From positions 124,001 through 188,000 of the forward strand of contig NZ_JABASX010000010.1 in the NCBI RefSeq assembly GCF_016107655.1: a stretch of 64,000 bases of DNA. Reading direction: 5' to 3'. Below are positions 1-8,299 of the stretch, in pieces (within the stretch, counting starts at the first letter, position 1; each line of letters opens with the position of its first letter). The stretch comes from Brevibacterium antiquum. GTDB taxonomy: Bacteria > Actinomycetota > Actinomycetes > Actinomycetales > Brevibacteriaceae. Under the pieces are notes generated by a model. The model was not told where the DNA came from, made no database searches, and saw only the letters and a list, made by a program, of their open reading frames with translations. A program made the position numbers and the translations under genes.

Positions 1-609
1 GCCGTGGTCACCGGGCTGACCGAAATCTCAGCCGGAGCACTCTCTGCCGGCAGTTCACGGCTCGTCTCGGCCACGGTGCAGCTGGCGATGTTCATCGCCG
101 GAGTCGCCGGCGCCGCCGCGATCACCGGCACCGGGGCCGAAGCGCTGCGGAACACTCAGCTCACCGATTCGGCCTGGCAGCTCTCCGCCCTCGGTGTCCT
201 CTCCGCCACCATCGGGCTGATGGTCTACCTGTACACCCCGCTCGAGCACACGCTGCCGATCGTTCTCACGATCGCGGCCGCCGCACTGGCACAGCTGGGC
301 TTCGGAGCCGAGTTCGGTGCCGCCGTGGGTGGTCTTGCCGGAGCACTGACCGCCTCACTGGTGGCCGTCATCCTCTCCCGCCTGCCCCGCGGGCCGATCT
401 GGCGAATCAGCTACGTTCCCGCATTCCTCATCGTCGCGCCCGGTTCGTTCGGCCTGCTCAATGCCTCGCAGCTCGAGTTCGGCGACGGCAGCAGTGTCGC
501 GGGCGGCCTGCTCGCGGCCGGCGCAACATTCTTCTCGATCGCCATCGGCACCGTCATCGGCGCGACCATCGCTCACGCCGTCGAACCCAAGGACGAGATC
601 GTCGCCTGA
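1..609 (+). CDS. Threonine/serine exporter family protein, C-terminal part
   Basis: The reading frame is open from the first base, so the gene begins upstream and only about 202 C-terminal residues are visible. The fragment is almost wholly hydrophobic, with roughly five membrane segments rich in Ala, Gly and Leu. It contains a PLEHTLPIV-like loop and an RISYVPAFLIVAPGS stretch of the kind found in the ThrE/ThrE_2 membrane domain. Proteins of this family export threonine and serine across the cytoplasmic membrane. The charged tail EPKDEIVA is probably cytosolic. The gene converges on the SDR gene with only 6 bp between stop codons and no clear terminator hairpin. The family call is from recognition of the membrane domain; substrate is inferred. 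Confidence 0.75.
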   Translation, partial: AVVTGLTEISAGALSAGSSRLVSATVQLAMFIAGVAGAAAITGTGAEALRNTQLTDSAWQLSALGVLSATIGLMVYLYTPLEHTLPIVLTIAAAALAQLGFGAEFGAAVGGLAGALTASLVAVILSRLPRGPIWRISYVPAFLIVAPGSFGLLNASQLEFGDGSSVAGGLLAAGATFFSIAIGTVIGATIAHAVEPKDEIVA

Positions 610-615
610 GGCCCA

Positions 616-1440
616 TCAGCGCTTCGGGTCAGCGAACGCGGCCTCGTAGCTCTGCCTCTGGTTCTTGCGCGCCCGCAGCTGGTTGGGCACCATCGCCTTG
701 AACAGCCGATCGCGGATCGCAGTCGGCAGCAGATTGGCCACCTTGACGGCCGGGCCGATGAACCCGGGAACGGTGACCTCGAATCGCGGTCTGGCAGCGG
801 CCTTGACAACGGCACGCGCCGCCTCGGTGGGGGTGAGCAGCCTGGCCGCACCGCTGGAGGTTCCTGCCGCCAGCGCGGTGTCGACGACTCCGGGCATGAT
901 CGCCGTGACCTGAACACCGGTGCCGCGCATCTCCGCGCGGATGGCCTTGAGGTATCCGAGCACTCCGTGCTTCGTGGCACCATAGGTCGCCTCTCCCGGG
1001 ATGGGCAGGATCGATCCCGCCGAGGCCACGGTGATGAGGTGGCCGCGCCCCCTGGCCAGCATGGCCGGTGCCGCGGCCTTGATGCCGTTGATGACGCCGA
1101 GCAGATTGACCTCGATCTGTGCCCGGGCCGCAGCCTCAGGCTCCTCGGTGAAGGGACCGACCCACATCAGACCCGCATTGGAGACGAAGATGTCGATGGG
1201 ACCCAGCTCCTGCGTCACCTCTTCCAGGAAAGCACTCTGGCAGGCGGGATCCGTGACGTCGAGTCTGCTGGCCTGGATCCCCAGCTCTGCAGCGGTTGCC
1301 CGCGCCGCATCGAGGTCGATGTCGCCGATGGCCACGTTCGCCCCGGCGGCTGTGAAGCCGGCGGCGATCTCCCGCCCGATGCCTCGGGCTCCGCCGGTGA
1401 TGGCCACAACCTGGCCGCTCAGTGCGCGCTTGTCAGTCAT
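616..1440 (-). CDS. SDR family NAD(P)-dependent oxidoreductase
   Basis: This is a 274-residue classical short-chain dehydrogenase. The nucleotide-binding motif TGGARGIG lies at about residues 15-22, NAG at 88-90, and the catalytic set is Ser140 or Ser143, Tyr153 and Lys157 in YGATK. An acidic DID after the second strand suggests NAD rather than NADP preference. The C-terminal 40 residues are basic (RDRLFKAMVPNQLRARKNQRQ) and longer than in minimal SDRs, as in acyl or lipid-directed members. The start overlaps the stop of the flavin monooxygenase by 4 bp, so the two are translationally coupled. It may oxidise or reduce the product of that monooxygenase; the substrate is unknown. Confidence 0.88.
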   Translation of the reverse strand: MTDKRALSGQVVAITGGARGIGREIAAGFTAAGANVAIGDIDLDAARATAAELGIQASRLDVTDPACQSAFLEEVTQELGPIDIFVSNAGLMWVGPFTEEPEAAARAQIEVNLLGVINGIKAAAPAMLARGRGHLITVASAGSILPIPGEATYGATKHGVLGYLKAIRAEMRGTGVQVTAIMPGVVDTALAAGTSSGAARLLTPTEAARAVVKAAARPRFEVTVPGFIGPAVKVANLLPTAIRDRLFKAMVPNQLRARKNQRQSYEAAFADPKR

Positions 1441-2858
1441 GCCGTCACCTTTCCCTTGCGAGGAGCGTGCTGTCGCCCCGTTCGCATCTCACGTTTCAGT
1501 TCCAACAGATAGTGGTCGAAATCGACCTGCATCGTGTGCCGGGGCGAATCGTAGAACTGCCGTTTGTTTCGTCGATCGTCCTCGCGCATGCGCCTGGTCA
1601 TCTCCTGCCGATTCGGCAGTTCGTACTCGCCGGTGAGCTCCTTGACGACCAGCCTGCTCTGAGCCTCGGCCAGAGGCATGACAGCACCGACCGGCTGCAG
1701 GAGACCGATGAAGAACAGGCCGGGACGGTCGGGATGGGCCATGCGCTTGAACAGCGGCAGGTCATTGCCCTCAGCGGAGATGAGGTCCGGATCGAAGAAG
1801 GGAAAGTTCACCCGATATCCCGTCGCCCACACGATGAGATCGGCCGGCGCCTCACTTCCATCGGTGAACACCACCCGGTCACTCTCGAGTCGTTCGATGC
1901 CCGGTTTCACCGTGATCGCACCGGCGCCGAGGCGGTCCCTGATTGCGTCCGACTGCACCGGATGCGATTGGCCGGGTGTATGGGGCGGAGTGGGCAGGCC
2001 GTATTTTCGCAGTCCTCCGGAGAGCATCGCGGCGATGCGCAGGCGAGCGCTCGTGGCCCACCAGGGAGCCCAGCTGGGCAGGGCGATCTGATCGGCGGCC
2101 ATTCCGAAGAGAGTCTTCTTCAGGACCCATTGGCCCCGGCGGATCGAGAGATTGACGCTGCGCGCCCGATGAGAACCCTCGACGGCGATGTCCATCGCAG
2201 AGTTGCCCGCACCGACGACCACAACATCGCGGCCCTCAAGCTGGTCTCCGCTGCGGTAGTCGTGGGCGTGGATCTGCTCGCCGTCGAAGTGGCCCGGGTA
2301 TCCGGGGTCGGGCCAGCGAGCATCCCAGTGGTGGCCGTTGGCGACCATCACGGCGTCGTAATGGCGCGTCTCGGTCGCTGCAGTCTCGACAGATTCGGCG
2401 GCGGAGCCGGTGCCGGTGGCACGGATGTCGACATCCCAACCGCCGCGCTCACCTCGGCGGACATGGGTGACTTCGGTGTTGAATGTGATGGTGTTGCCGA
2501 AGCCGAAGTGGGCGACATAGTCGCGGAAGTAGGCGTAGACCTGATCGTGGCTGGCGTAATCGGGATAGTCGGCGGGCATCGGGAAATCGGAGAAGGCCAT
2601 GCGAGGACACGAGGTGTTGATCTGCAGGGTCTCATAGCAGGCACTGACGCCGTTGGGATTGTCGAAGAGCCAGTTGCCGCCGAATTCGGTGCCCTTCTCA
2701 AAGCAGTCGAAGGGAACGCCCGCGGTGTAGAGGGCTTTGGCTGCAGCGAGGCCCGAGGCTCCGGCGCCGATGACACAGACCCGCGGCAGTGCGGGGTCTG
2801 GTCGGATCTCTGCGGTGATCTCTGGGGCTCGATGTTTCTGTCTGACGCTGTAAGGCAT
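1437..2858 (-). CDS. Flavin-containing monooxygenase
   Basis: The 473-residue protein has two Rossmann motifs, GAGASG at about 31-36 for FAD and GAGNSA at about 216-221 for NADPH. Between them is an FMO signature, F-x-G-x3-H-x3-Y, at about 191-201 (FDGEQIHAHDY), and the typical FGGNW motif lies near 59-63. These place it with class B flavoprotein monooxygenases that oxygenate S/N nucleophiles or ketones. It is the first gene of a two-gene operon with the SDR and is divergent from a TetR regulator across a 47-bp gap that holds a palindrome. The start shown is the ATG at 2858; no strong ribosome-binding site is seen. A detoxification or ketone/alkane-derivative degradation role is inference. 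Confidence 0.9.
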   Translation of the reverse strand: MPYSVRQKHRAPEITAEIRPDPALPRVCVIGAGASGLAAAKALYTAGVPFDCFEKGTEFGGNWLFDNPNGVSACYETLQINTSCPRMAFSDFPMPADYPDYASHDQVYAYFRDYVAHFGFGNTITFNTEVTHVRRGERGGWDVDIRATGTGSAAESVETAATETRHYDAVMVANGHHWDARWPDPGYPGHFDGEQIHAHDYRSGDQLEGRDVVVVGAGNSAMDIAVEGSHRARSVNLSIRRGQWVLKKTLFGMAADQIALPSWAPWWATSARLRIAAMLSGGLRKYGLPTPPHTPGQSHPVQSDAIRDRLGAGAITVKPGIERLESDRVVFTDGSEAPADLIVWATGYRVNFPFFDPDLISAEGNDLPLFKRMAHPDRPGLFFIGLLQPVGAVMPLAEAQSRLVVKELTGEYELPNRQEMTRRMREDDRRNKRQFYDSPRHTMQVDFDHYLLELKREMRTGRQHAPRKGKVTA

Positions 2859-2874
2859 GTCACAATACTGCCAT

Positions 2875-2892
2875 TGAAAATCAAAATTTTCA
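2875..2892. promoter_or_regulatory. Palindromic operator in the FMO/TetR divergent promoter
   Basis: TGAAAAT-CAAA-ATTTTCA is a perfect 7-bp inverted repeat with a 4-bp spacer, AT-rich in otherwise GC-rich DNA. It lies just upstream of the -10 element of the tetR-like gene, between the two divergent starts. The size and place are those expected for a TetR-family dimer site controlling both directions; binding is inferred. Confidence 0.6.
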
Positions 2893-2893
2893 C

Positions 2894-2899
2894 TACACT
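2894..2899 (+). promoter_or_regulatory. -10 element of a probable leaderless promoter (TetR gene)
   Basis: TACACT fits the actinobacterial TAnnnT consensus and ends 6 nt before the ATG at 2906, so transcription would begin at or next to the start codon. There is no good Shine-Dalgarno sequence in the gap, which supports a leaderless mRNA. Confidence 0.5.
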
Positions 2900-2905
2900 G
2901 GAGTC

Positions 2906-3613
2906 ATGAACTTTCGAGAACCTGCGGGACTGTGGCGTGGGACTTCACGAACGGACCGTGATGGGGCCCGCCGGGAAAGGCTTCTCGAAGCCGCTCTCGA
3001 ACTGTACGGAACGCTGGGCTTTCGCGGAACGTCGATCCAGGCGCTGTGTCACGAGTCGGGGGTCTCGAGTCGGTCTTTCTATGAACTCTTCCCAGCCCGC
3101 AGATCGGATGCGCAGCAGGAGTCGATCACCGCTCAGGAGTCGCTCCTCGAGCAGCTCTACGTCGTCCTCAACCAGGAGATCGTCGAGGCCCTGGCGACGC
3201 TGACCATCCCGACTGGCGCGAGTCTCCTCGACGCCACCGTCCACGTCGTGTCCGCCGCGCTGATGCCGATGTTGGGCGATGAGCGCAAGGCTCGCGTTCT
3301 CGAGGTCGAGGCCGTCGGCGTCAACGACTCCCTCGAGGCCAGGCGACGAGAGACGATGCGGATGCTGGCGGCCTCCGTCGATGCTGCGGTCGCTCATCTC
3401 CAGAAAGCCCATGATCTGCCGAGTCACGGCGCGCTGTCGGGGGCGGACAGTGCCGAGCTGACCAGCCTCATTCTTGTCGGTGGGATCACCGAAGCCCTGG
3501 TGCAGCGCGTGCACACCCCCGTGGAGAAGCGGACGTCGACCACCGAATTCCTCACCAGCATCGCCGAGGTGGCCCTCCGTGCCCACGGGGTGTTCCCGAC
3601 CTGCGGCGCATGA
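2906..3613 (+). CDS. TetR/AcrR family transcriptional regulator
   Basis: This 235-residue protein starts with a basic segment and a TetR-type helix-turn-helix at about residues 22-68 (RERLLEAALELYGTLGFRG, then SIQALCHESGVSSRSFYELF). The rest is a helical ligand-binding domain with no recognisable sequence relation to a named subgroup. It is transcribed away from the monooxygenase/SDR operon, and the palindrome at 2875-2892 sits in the shared promoter. The simplest reading is a repressor of that operon and of itself, released by a substrate of the monooxygenase. The regulatory target is inference from position. Confidence 0.88.
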   Translation: MNFREPAGLWRGTSRTDRDGARRERLLEAALELYGTLGFRGTSIQALCHESGVSSRSFYELFPARRSDAQQESITAQESLLEQLYVVLNQEIVEALATLTIPTGASLLDATVHVVSAALMPMLGDERKARVLEVEAVGVNDSLEARRRETMRMLAASVDAAVAHLQKAHDLPSHGALSGADSAELTSLILVGGITEALVQRVHTPVEKRTSTTEFLTSIAEVALRAHGVFPTCGA

Positions 3614-3665
3614 CACCATGGAATCCTTGGTCGAACCACGAACCCGGGATCGATGGAGAGGAACA

Positions 3666-4736
3666 ATGGCTGTTTCGCAATCGGGCTTGGGGCGGGGCGC
3701 AGGAGCCGCCATCCTGGCCATCGTCCTCGCACAGTGGTTCGGCACCTCCCTGTGGTTCAGCCCAGCGGCGCCGTCGACGGCCTCTCATCATGGCTCGGGT
3801 CGACACCGGCGCAGTTCGGGTGACTGATCGCCGCAACCCAGGTCGGCTTCATCGCCGGGACACTGCTGAGCGCGGCGACCGGGATTGCCGATCGGTTCCC
3901 GCCCGAGCGGATCTTCATCGTCTCCAGCCTCGTCGGGGCTGGCCTGAACTTCGCGTGGACGCTCGGCCCGCCTGACCTCATCCTCGTGTGGATCTCTCGC
4001 TTCGCGGTTGGAGAGAGCCTCGCGGACATCTACCCGATGGGGATGAAGATGATCGCCAAGCGGGCCCAGGCGAAGTCCGCGCAGGCTCTGAGCTGGCTCG
4101 TGGCCATGCTCACCCTGGGCACCGCAATGCCGCAGCTCCTGTCAGCCCTCGGCACCTCACTGCCGTGGCAGTCGATCACGTGGGGGTCCTCGGCCCTGGC
4201 TGTCATGGGGGCACTGCTCCTTGCTGCGATCTCCGGTCGCGGTGCCGGTTCAGGTGCCGACCGCGGTACTGGCCAGCGGACGAAGACGCCTCGGCCACCG
4301 CAGGCGTCGCAGCCGGCGACCGCACGGCCTTGTGTCTGCGTCGGCCGCCGGTGATGCTCCGCTGCGCAGGCTGTTCCGGGACCGAATGTTTCGCGCCGCC
4401 GTCTTCGGGTATGTGGGCCATATGTGGAAGCTCTACGCCTTCTGGGCAGTCGTGCCCACACTCGTCATCGTGGACTCTCCGCAGTTCTCGGATCTCGCTG
4501 CCCGCTATGCTCCAGCGGAGCTGACGGGCACAGGGCTGACGGCGATGAATGCCCTCGGCTTCGCCGTCAGCGTCATCAGCATCGTCATCCTGCAGAGCCT
4601 CATCGTCACCGTCGGCGTGGCAGCCGTATGGCTGCTCCTGCCAGGACCCATCCTCGGTCTGGTGGCGATGCGACCACTCCTGTTCAGGCGAAGGGAGCCG
4701 AAGCCTGATCCAGACGGGCGAGCTCCTCGGGACTGA
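3666..4736 (+). pseudogene. MFS transporter, inactivated by three lesions
   Basis: The gene starts at ATG 3666 after a GAGAGGAA ribosome-binding site. It reads as a 12-helix major facilitator protein only if three lesions are bypassed. First, a base is missing in the CCC run near 3761-3763, shifting from WFSP to SGAVDGL in another frame. Second, TGA at 3821-3823 sits where Trp is expected (QFG-stop-LIAATQVGF). Third, there is a further shift somewhere in 4230-4340, after which the frame continues as LFRDRMFRAAVFGYVGHMW. The middle part contains RFAVGESLADIYPMGMK, typical of the loop before an MFS helix. The end overlaps the convergent aldo/keto reductase by 53 bp. Three independent lesions make a sequencing artefact unlikely. 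Confidence 0.82.
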
Positions 4737-5634
4737 GTTCGAGGGCCGGGGCTGCCATCAGTGCGTCGAGCTGTTCGGGCGTGCGAGCCGAGACGATCGG
4801 TGCACTCGCACCCTTGGCCAGCAGCCAGGCGAGCGCAACGGTTGCCGGTGCCACGTCGTGAGCTTCGGCCACAGCAACCAGCTCGTCGACGGCCTTGAGT
4901 CCATCGGCGTTGAAGTACCCCTGAACCATGCCGCCGCGGCTGGCGCCCTCAAGGTCTTCCTCGGTGCGGTATTTTCCTGTCAGGAATCCGGCGGCGAGGC
5001 TGAAGTAGGTGAAGACGCCGAGGTTGTGCTCCTGTGCCAGCGGCTTCAGCTCGGTCTCGTAGTCCTGCCGGAAGACCAGGCTGTACTGGGGCTGGATCGC
5101 CACGGGCTTGGCCAGGTTCTCCTGCTCGGCCACGGCCAGCCACTCGGCCAGGCGGTCCTTGGAGTAGTTGGACACGGCGACATGCTTGGCCTTACCGGCA
5201 CGCACGATCTCATCAAAGACCCGGGCCACCTCGGCGATGGGGGTCACCTCGTCATCGCGGTGCGCGTAGTAGAGGTCGACATGATCTGTCTGGAGGCGTT
5301 CGAGGGAGGCGTCGATGGCAGTGCGGATGTACTCGGGGTCCTGCGTCTTGTGGTCCGGGTGGTCACCGACCTTCGTGGCGATGACGACCTTGTCGCGGTT
5401 ACCGCGGGCGGCGAGCCAGGTGCCGATGATGGTCTCGGATTCGCGACCGGTGTTGCCGGGAACCCACGCCGGGTAGGACTCTGCGGTGTCGAGGAAGTTG
5501 CCGCCAGCGGCGAGGAACGCGTCGAGCACGGCGTGCGATCCGGCTTCGTCGGCGGTCCAGCCGAAGGTGTTCGTGCCCAGGTTGATGGGGAAGATCGACA
5601 GGTCTGTACCGGGGATCTGCAGCTGCTGCGTCAT
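4684..5634 (-). CDS. Aldo/keto reductase
   Basis: The 316-residue TIM-barrel reductase has the family tetrad Asp49, Tyr54, Lys88 and His125 (LDTAESY, IATKV and YYAHRDD). It uses NADPH to reduce aldehydes or ketones. SNYSKDRL and the LAWLLAKGASAPIVSARTPEQL region match the cofactor-binding C-terminal segments. Two adjacent ATGs occur at 5637 and 5634; the second is better spaced from the GGAG at 5639-5642. It lies downstream of the AceE-like gene on the same strand, but a perfect hairpin between them suggests separate transcription. The substrate is not evident. Confidence 0.9.
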   Translation of the reverse strand: MTQQLQIPGTDLSIFPINLGTNTFGWTADEAGSHAVLDAFLAAGGNFLDTAESYPAWVPGNTGRESETIIGTWLAARGNRDKVVIATKVGDHPDHKTQDPEYIRTAIDASLERLQTDHVDLYYAHRDDEVTPIAEVARVFDEIVRAGKAKHVAVSNYSKDRLAEWLAVAEQENLAKPVAIQPQYSLVFRQDYETELKPLAQEHNLGVFTYFSLAAGFLTGKYRTEEDLEGASRGGMVQGYFNADGLKAVDELVAVAEAHDVAPATVALAWLLAKGASAPIVSARTPEQLDALMAAPALELSPEELARLDQASAPFA

Positions 5635-5724
5635 CATGCTCCTGTATCGGTTCGGTGTCGTTCACTTGGTCCAACGAGTGCCCCGGCACGAAAAATTCCG
5701 CTGTCTCAGCAGGTGAGCGCATGT

Positions 5725-5752
5725 GCGCGACGTCGGGGTGCCGACGTCGCGC
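5725..5752 (-). terminator. Hairpin terminator after the AceE-like gene
   Basis: GCGCGACGTCGG and its exact complement flank a 4-nt loop, giving a 12-bp perfect stem. It lies 9 bp beyond the stop codon of the AceE-like gene. There is no clear U-tract, as is common in actinomycetes. Confidence 0.65.
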
Positions 5753-5761
5753 GGGAATCGT

Positions 5762-8128
5762 CTAGCTGCGCACGGCGTCGAGGGCCGCGGACACGATCGA
5801 TTCGGTGTCGATGCCGTGATAGCGGTAGACGTCGTCCATATCGCCGGACTGCCCGAAGGTGCTCACGCCCAGCGCCACATGCTCGACCTGATTGATCGTC
5901 GCGAGGAATGACAGCGTGTGCGGGTGACCGTCGAGGACCGTGACCATGGGCACCGCGCTCGAGGCAGGGAACACCTGATCAAGGATCCATCCGCTCCCAG
6001 CAGCGGCAGAACCGACTGACCCAGCTGACTCCGACGCCGGCGAACGGCGCTGGCCGGCTCGCAGTGCACGGTAGAGCAGACCGGGACTCGTCACGCACAC
6101 GACGTCGGTTTCGATCCCCATCTTCTCCAGACGATCGGCGGCCGCGAGCACCTCGGTCATGAGCGCGCCCATCCCGACGAGCTGCACGACGGGTCGTGTC
6201 GAAGTTCTCAGCCGATAGGCCCCGGCGATGACCTGCTGTCGGCGACGCTCCCGGGCGGCAGGGTCCGCGGGTACACGGGCCAGGCTCTGGTCGACGCCTC
6301 GGGTGGACAGGCGCAGATAGGCCGACTCGCCGCCGGGCCTGCCCATGAGCGACATCGCGTGCAGCAGCGACCACTCGACGTCCTGCGCGAAGGCCGGTTC
6401 ATACGTGACCAGCCCCGGCACCTCGATGCCCGTCGACGGGGTGGTGATCGACTGGTGTGCCCCGCCTTCCGGTGCCAGCGTCACTCCGGACGGAGTTCCG
6501 ACGAGGATCGACTGGCCACCGGCATAGATGCCGAATGTCCACGGTTCCAGCGCACGATTGACGAACGGGTCATACATCACCCCGATCGGGAACAGCGGTT
6601 CTCCCCAGCGGCTCCACGTCGCACCCAATTCGCCGAGGAGGCCGACGAGGTTGGTTTCGGCGATGCCGAGCTCCATGTGCTGGCCCTGTGCCGACTCGTT
6701 CCACTGCAGGATCGTCTCCGCATCGTCGGCGAACCAGTTCTGCGCCGCATCCGCACTCCACACGCCGACCTTGTTGACCCATCCGCCGAGGTTGGTCGTC
6801 GATGACACATCGGGACTGACGGTCACGACCCGGCATGCCGTCTCCGGCGACTGCCGGCTGAGGTCCATGAGGACCCGACCGAGCGCCGCCTGCGAGGACG
6901 ATGTCCCTTTGTGCGTCCGTTCCAGATCGCAGGGCAGCTCGACCGGTGCGGCAGGGACGAATTCGCGGCGGGCCAGTCGCTGTGCGGTCTCGGCCACGAT
7001 GCGACCGGCAGGGGTGTCGGGATCGAAGCGCGACCACGGCGCCTGCGGATCCTGACCGCTGAGTTCGGCCAGTGCCGAATACTCGGCCGCGTCGATGAGG
7101 GCCGAGTGGTTCTGCGGATGGCCGGAGCTCGGCAGCCCGAATCCCTTGATCGTGTAGGCGATGACCGCGGTGGGACGGGAGTCGTCGATCTGCGCGAAGG
7201 CCTCGAGCAGGGTCGGAATGTCATGACCGCCGAGGTTCCTGATCGCGGCCAGGAGCGTGGCATCGTCGAGGTCGGCGATGAGGGCCCTCAGGGCTCGACA
7301 GCTCTCGCTGTCACCGTCGCATTGACTTCCTGCTTCTCCGGGCAGACGAGTGCGCAGTTCATCGGCGCTGCAGCGCAGGATCCGCTGATACTCGGGGTTG
7401 GACATCGTGAGGATGCGCCGGCGCAGCGCGTCCCCGCCTGCACGGGCGAAGAGGTCTTCGAGCAGACGCCCGAACTTCACCGTGATCACCTGCCACCCGG
7501 CGGCCTCGAACGTCGCCTCGATCCGTCCGGCGGCGATGTCGGGGACGACGCGGTCAAGCGACTGCCGGTTGAGGTCGATGATCCACACGATCTCGCCGAG
7601 GTGCTTGACTCCGGGATCGTTGACGGCTTCCCAGACGGCTCCTTCGTCGAGTTCGGCATCGCCGACAAGTGAGTACTGGCGTCCGGTGCCGATGTCGCGC
7701 AGGCTGGAGTCGACGTAGCGGCGGGCAACGGCTCCCCAGATCGGGGCTGTGGCACCGATGCCCACTGATCCCGTCGAATAGTCGGCCGGGACCGGGTCCT
7801 TGGTGCGACTCGGGTAACTCTGGAGGCCGCCGAACTCCCGCAGCGTCGTCATCTGCTCATCATCGAGTTCGCCGAAGAGATAGTTGATGGCATGCCACAC
7901 GGGACCGGCATGCGGTTTGATGCTCACGCGGTCCTCGGCACGCAGTTCGTGGAACCACAGTGCGGTCATGATCGAGGCGATCGATGCACATGAGGCCTGA
8001 TGACCGCCCACTTTGAGGCCGCTCCGGTTGGGCCGGACTCGGTTGGCGTGGTGGATGATCGAGGTCGAAAGCCACAGGATGCGGTCATGGATCTCGTCGA
8101 GGGCGTCGAGAGCAGAGTGGTCGGACAC
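5762..8128 (-). CDS. AceE-like (pyruvate dehydrogenase E1/transketolase family) thiamine-diphosphate enzyme
   Basis: The protein of about 788 residues follows the homodimeric E1 (AceE) plan. It has an N-terminal TPP domain with SGLKVGGHQAS near 36-46, GDAEL at 156-160 followed about 27 residues later by Asn187 (DLNRQSLD), and FEAAGWQV. A central pyrimidine-binding domain (ELGIAETNLVGLLGELG) and a transketolase C-terminal domain follow. The GTG at 8128 is chosen because AAGGAGGAA lies 5 nt upstream; the in-frame ATG at 8185 has no such site. AceE proteins are usually near 900 residues, and no lipoyl E2 or E3 gene is adjacent, so the acceptor and the 2-oxoacid substrate are open. The divergent Lrp gene probably regulates it. 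Confidence 0.82.
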   Translation of the reverse strand: MSDHSALDALDEIHDRILWLSTSIIHHANRVRPNRSGLKVGGHQASCASIASIMTALWFHELRAEDRVSIKPHAGPVWHAINYLFGELDDEQMTTLREFGGLQSYPSRTKDPVPADYSTGSVGIGATAPIWGAVARRYVDSSLRDIGTGRQYSLVGDAELDEGAVWEAVNDPGVKHLGEIVWIIDLNRQSLDRVVPDIAAGRIEATFEAAGWQVITVKFGRLLEDLFARAGGDALRRRILTMSNPEYQRILRCSADELRTRLPGEAGSQCDGDSESCRALRALIADLDDATLLAAIRNLGGHDIPTLLEAFAQIDDSRPTAVIAYTIKGFGLPSSGHPQNHSALIDAAEYSALAELSGQDPQAPWSRFDPDTPAGRIVAETAQRLARREFVPAAPVELPCDLERTHKGTSSSQAALGRVLMDLSRQSPETACRVVTVSPDVSSTTNLGGWVNKVGVWSADAAQNWFADDAETILQWNESAQGQHMELGIAETNLVGLLGELGATWSRWGEPLFPIGVMYDPFVNRALEPWTFGIYAGGQSILVGTPSGVTLAPEGGAHQSITTPSTGIEVPGLVTYEPAFAQDVEWSLLHAMSLMGRPGGESAYLRLSTRGVDQSLARVPADPAARERRRQQVIAGAYRLRTSTRPVVQLVGMGALMTEVLAAADRLEKMGIETDVVCVTSPGLLYRALRAGQRRSPASESAGSVGSAAAGSGWILDQVFPASSAVPMVTVLDGHPHTLSFLATINQVEHVALGVSTFGQSGDMDDVYRYHGIDTESIVSAALDAVRS

Positions 8129-8201
8129 GTATTCCTCCTTGAACCGCAGGTCGGTCCAGGTCCGGACCGGCTCACAACGATCCAAACAGGTCTGATCGGG
8201 G

Positions 8202-8262
8202 TGCTCAATATGTCGAATTGAAATTGAGCATAATGCTCAGTTCCGAGTTATAGAATTGAGCA
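8202..8262. promoter_or_regulatory. Lrp-type half-site array with -10 element
   Basis: Four TTGAGCA-type half-sites occur between the divergent genes: TGCTCAA 8202-8208, TTGAGCA 8224-8230, TGCTCAG 8234-8240 and TTGAGCA 8256-8262. Same-orientation copies are exactly 32 bp apart, and the inner pair forms a perfect palindrome, TGAGCAT-A-ATGCTCA, at 8225-8239. The last site abuts a TAGAAT -10 element (8251-8256) for the Lrp gene. This is the layout expected for octameric Lrp/AsnC proteins and implies autoregulation. Binding is inferred. Confidence 0.65.
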
Positions 8263-8299
8263 GTTGGTGAGCATTTCGCTGAGGAAAGATGGTGGTGTC

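Noticed and set aside
1422..2909. 495-residue open frame on the plus strand
   Set aside because: It is exactly antisense to the flavin monooxygenase, which has intact catalytic motifs. High-GC DNA gives long antisense frames; this one has no recognisable domain.
4549..5895. 448-residue open frame on the plus strand
   Set aside because: It spans antisense to the aldo/keto reductase and the end of the AceE-like gene; codon bias and motifs support the minus-strand genes.
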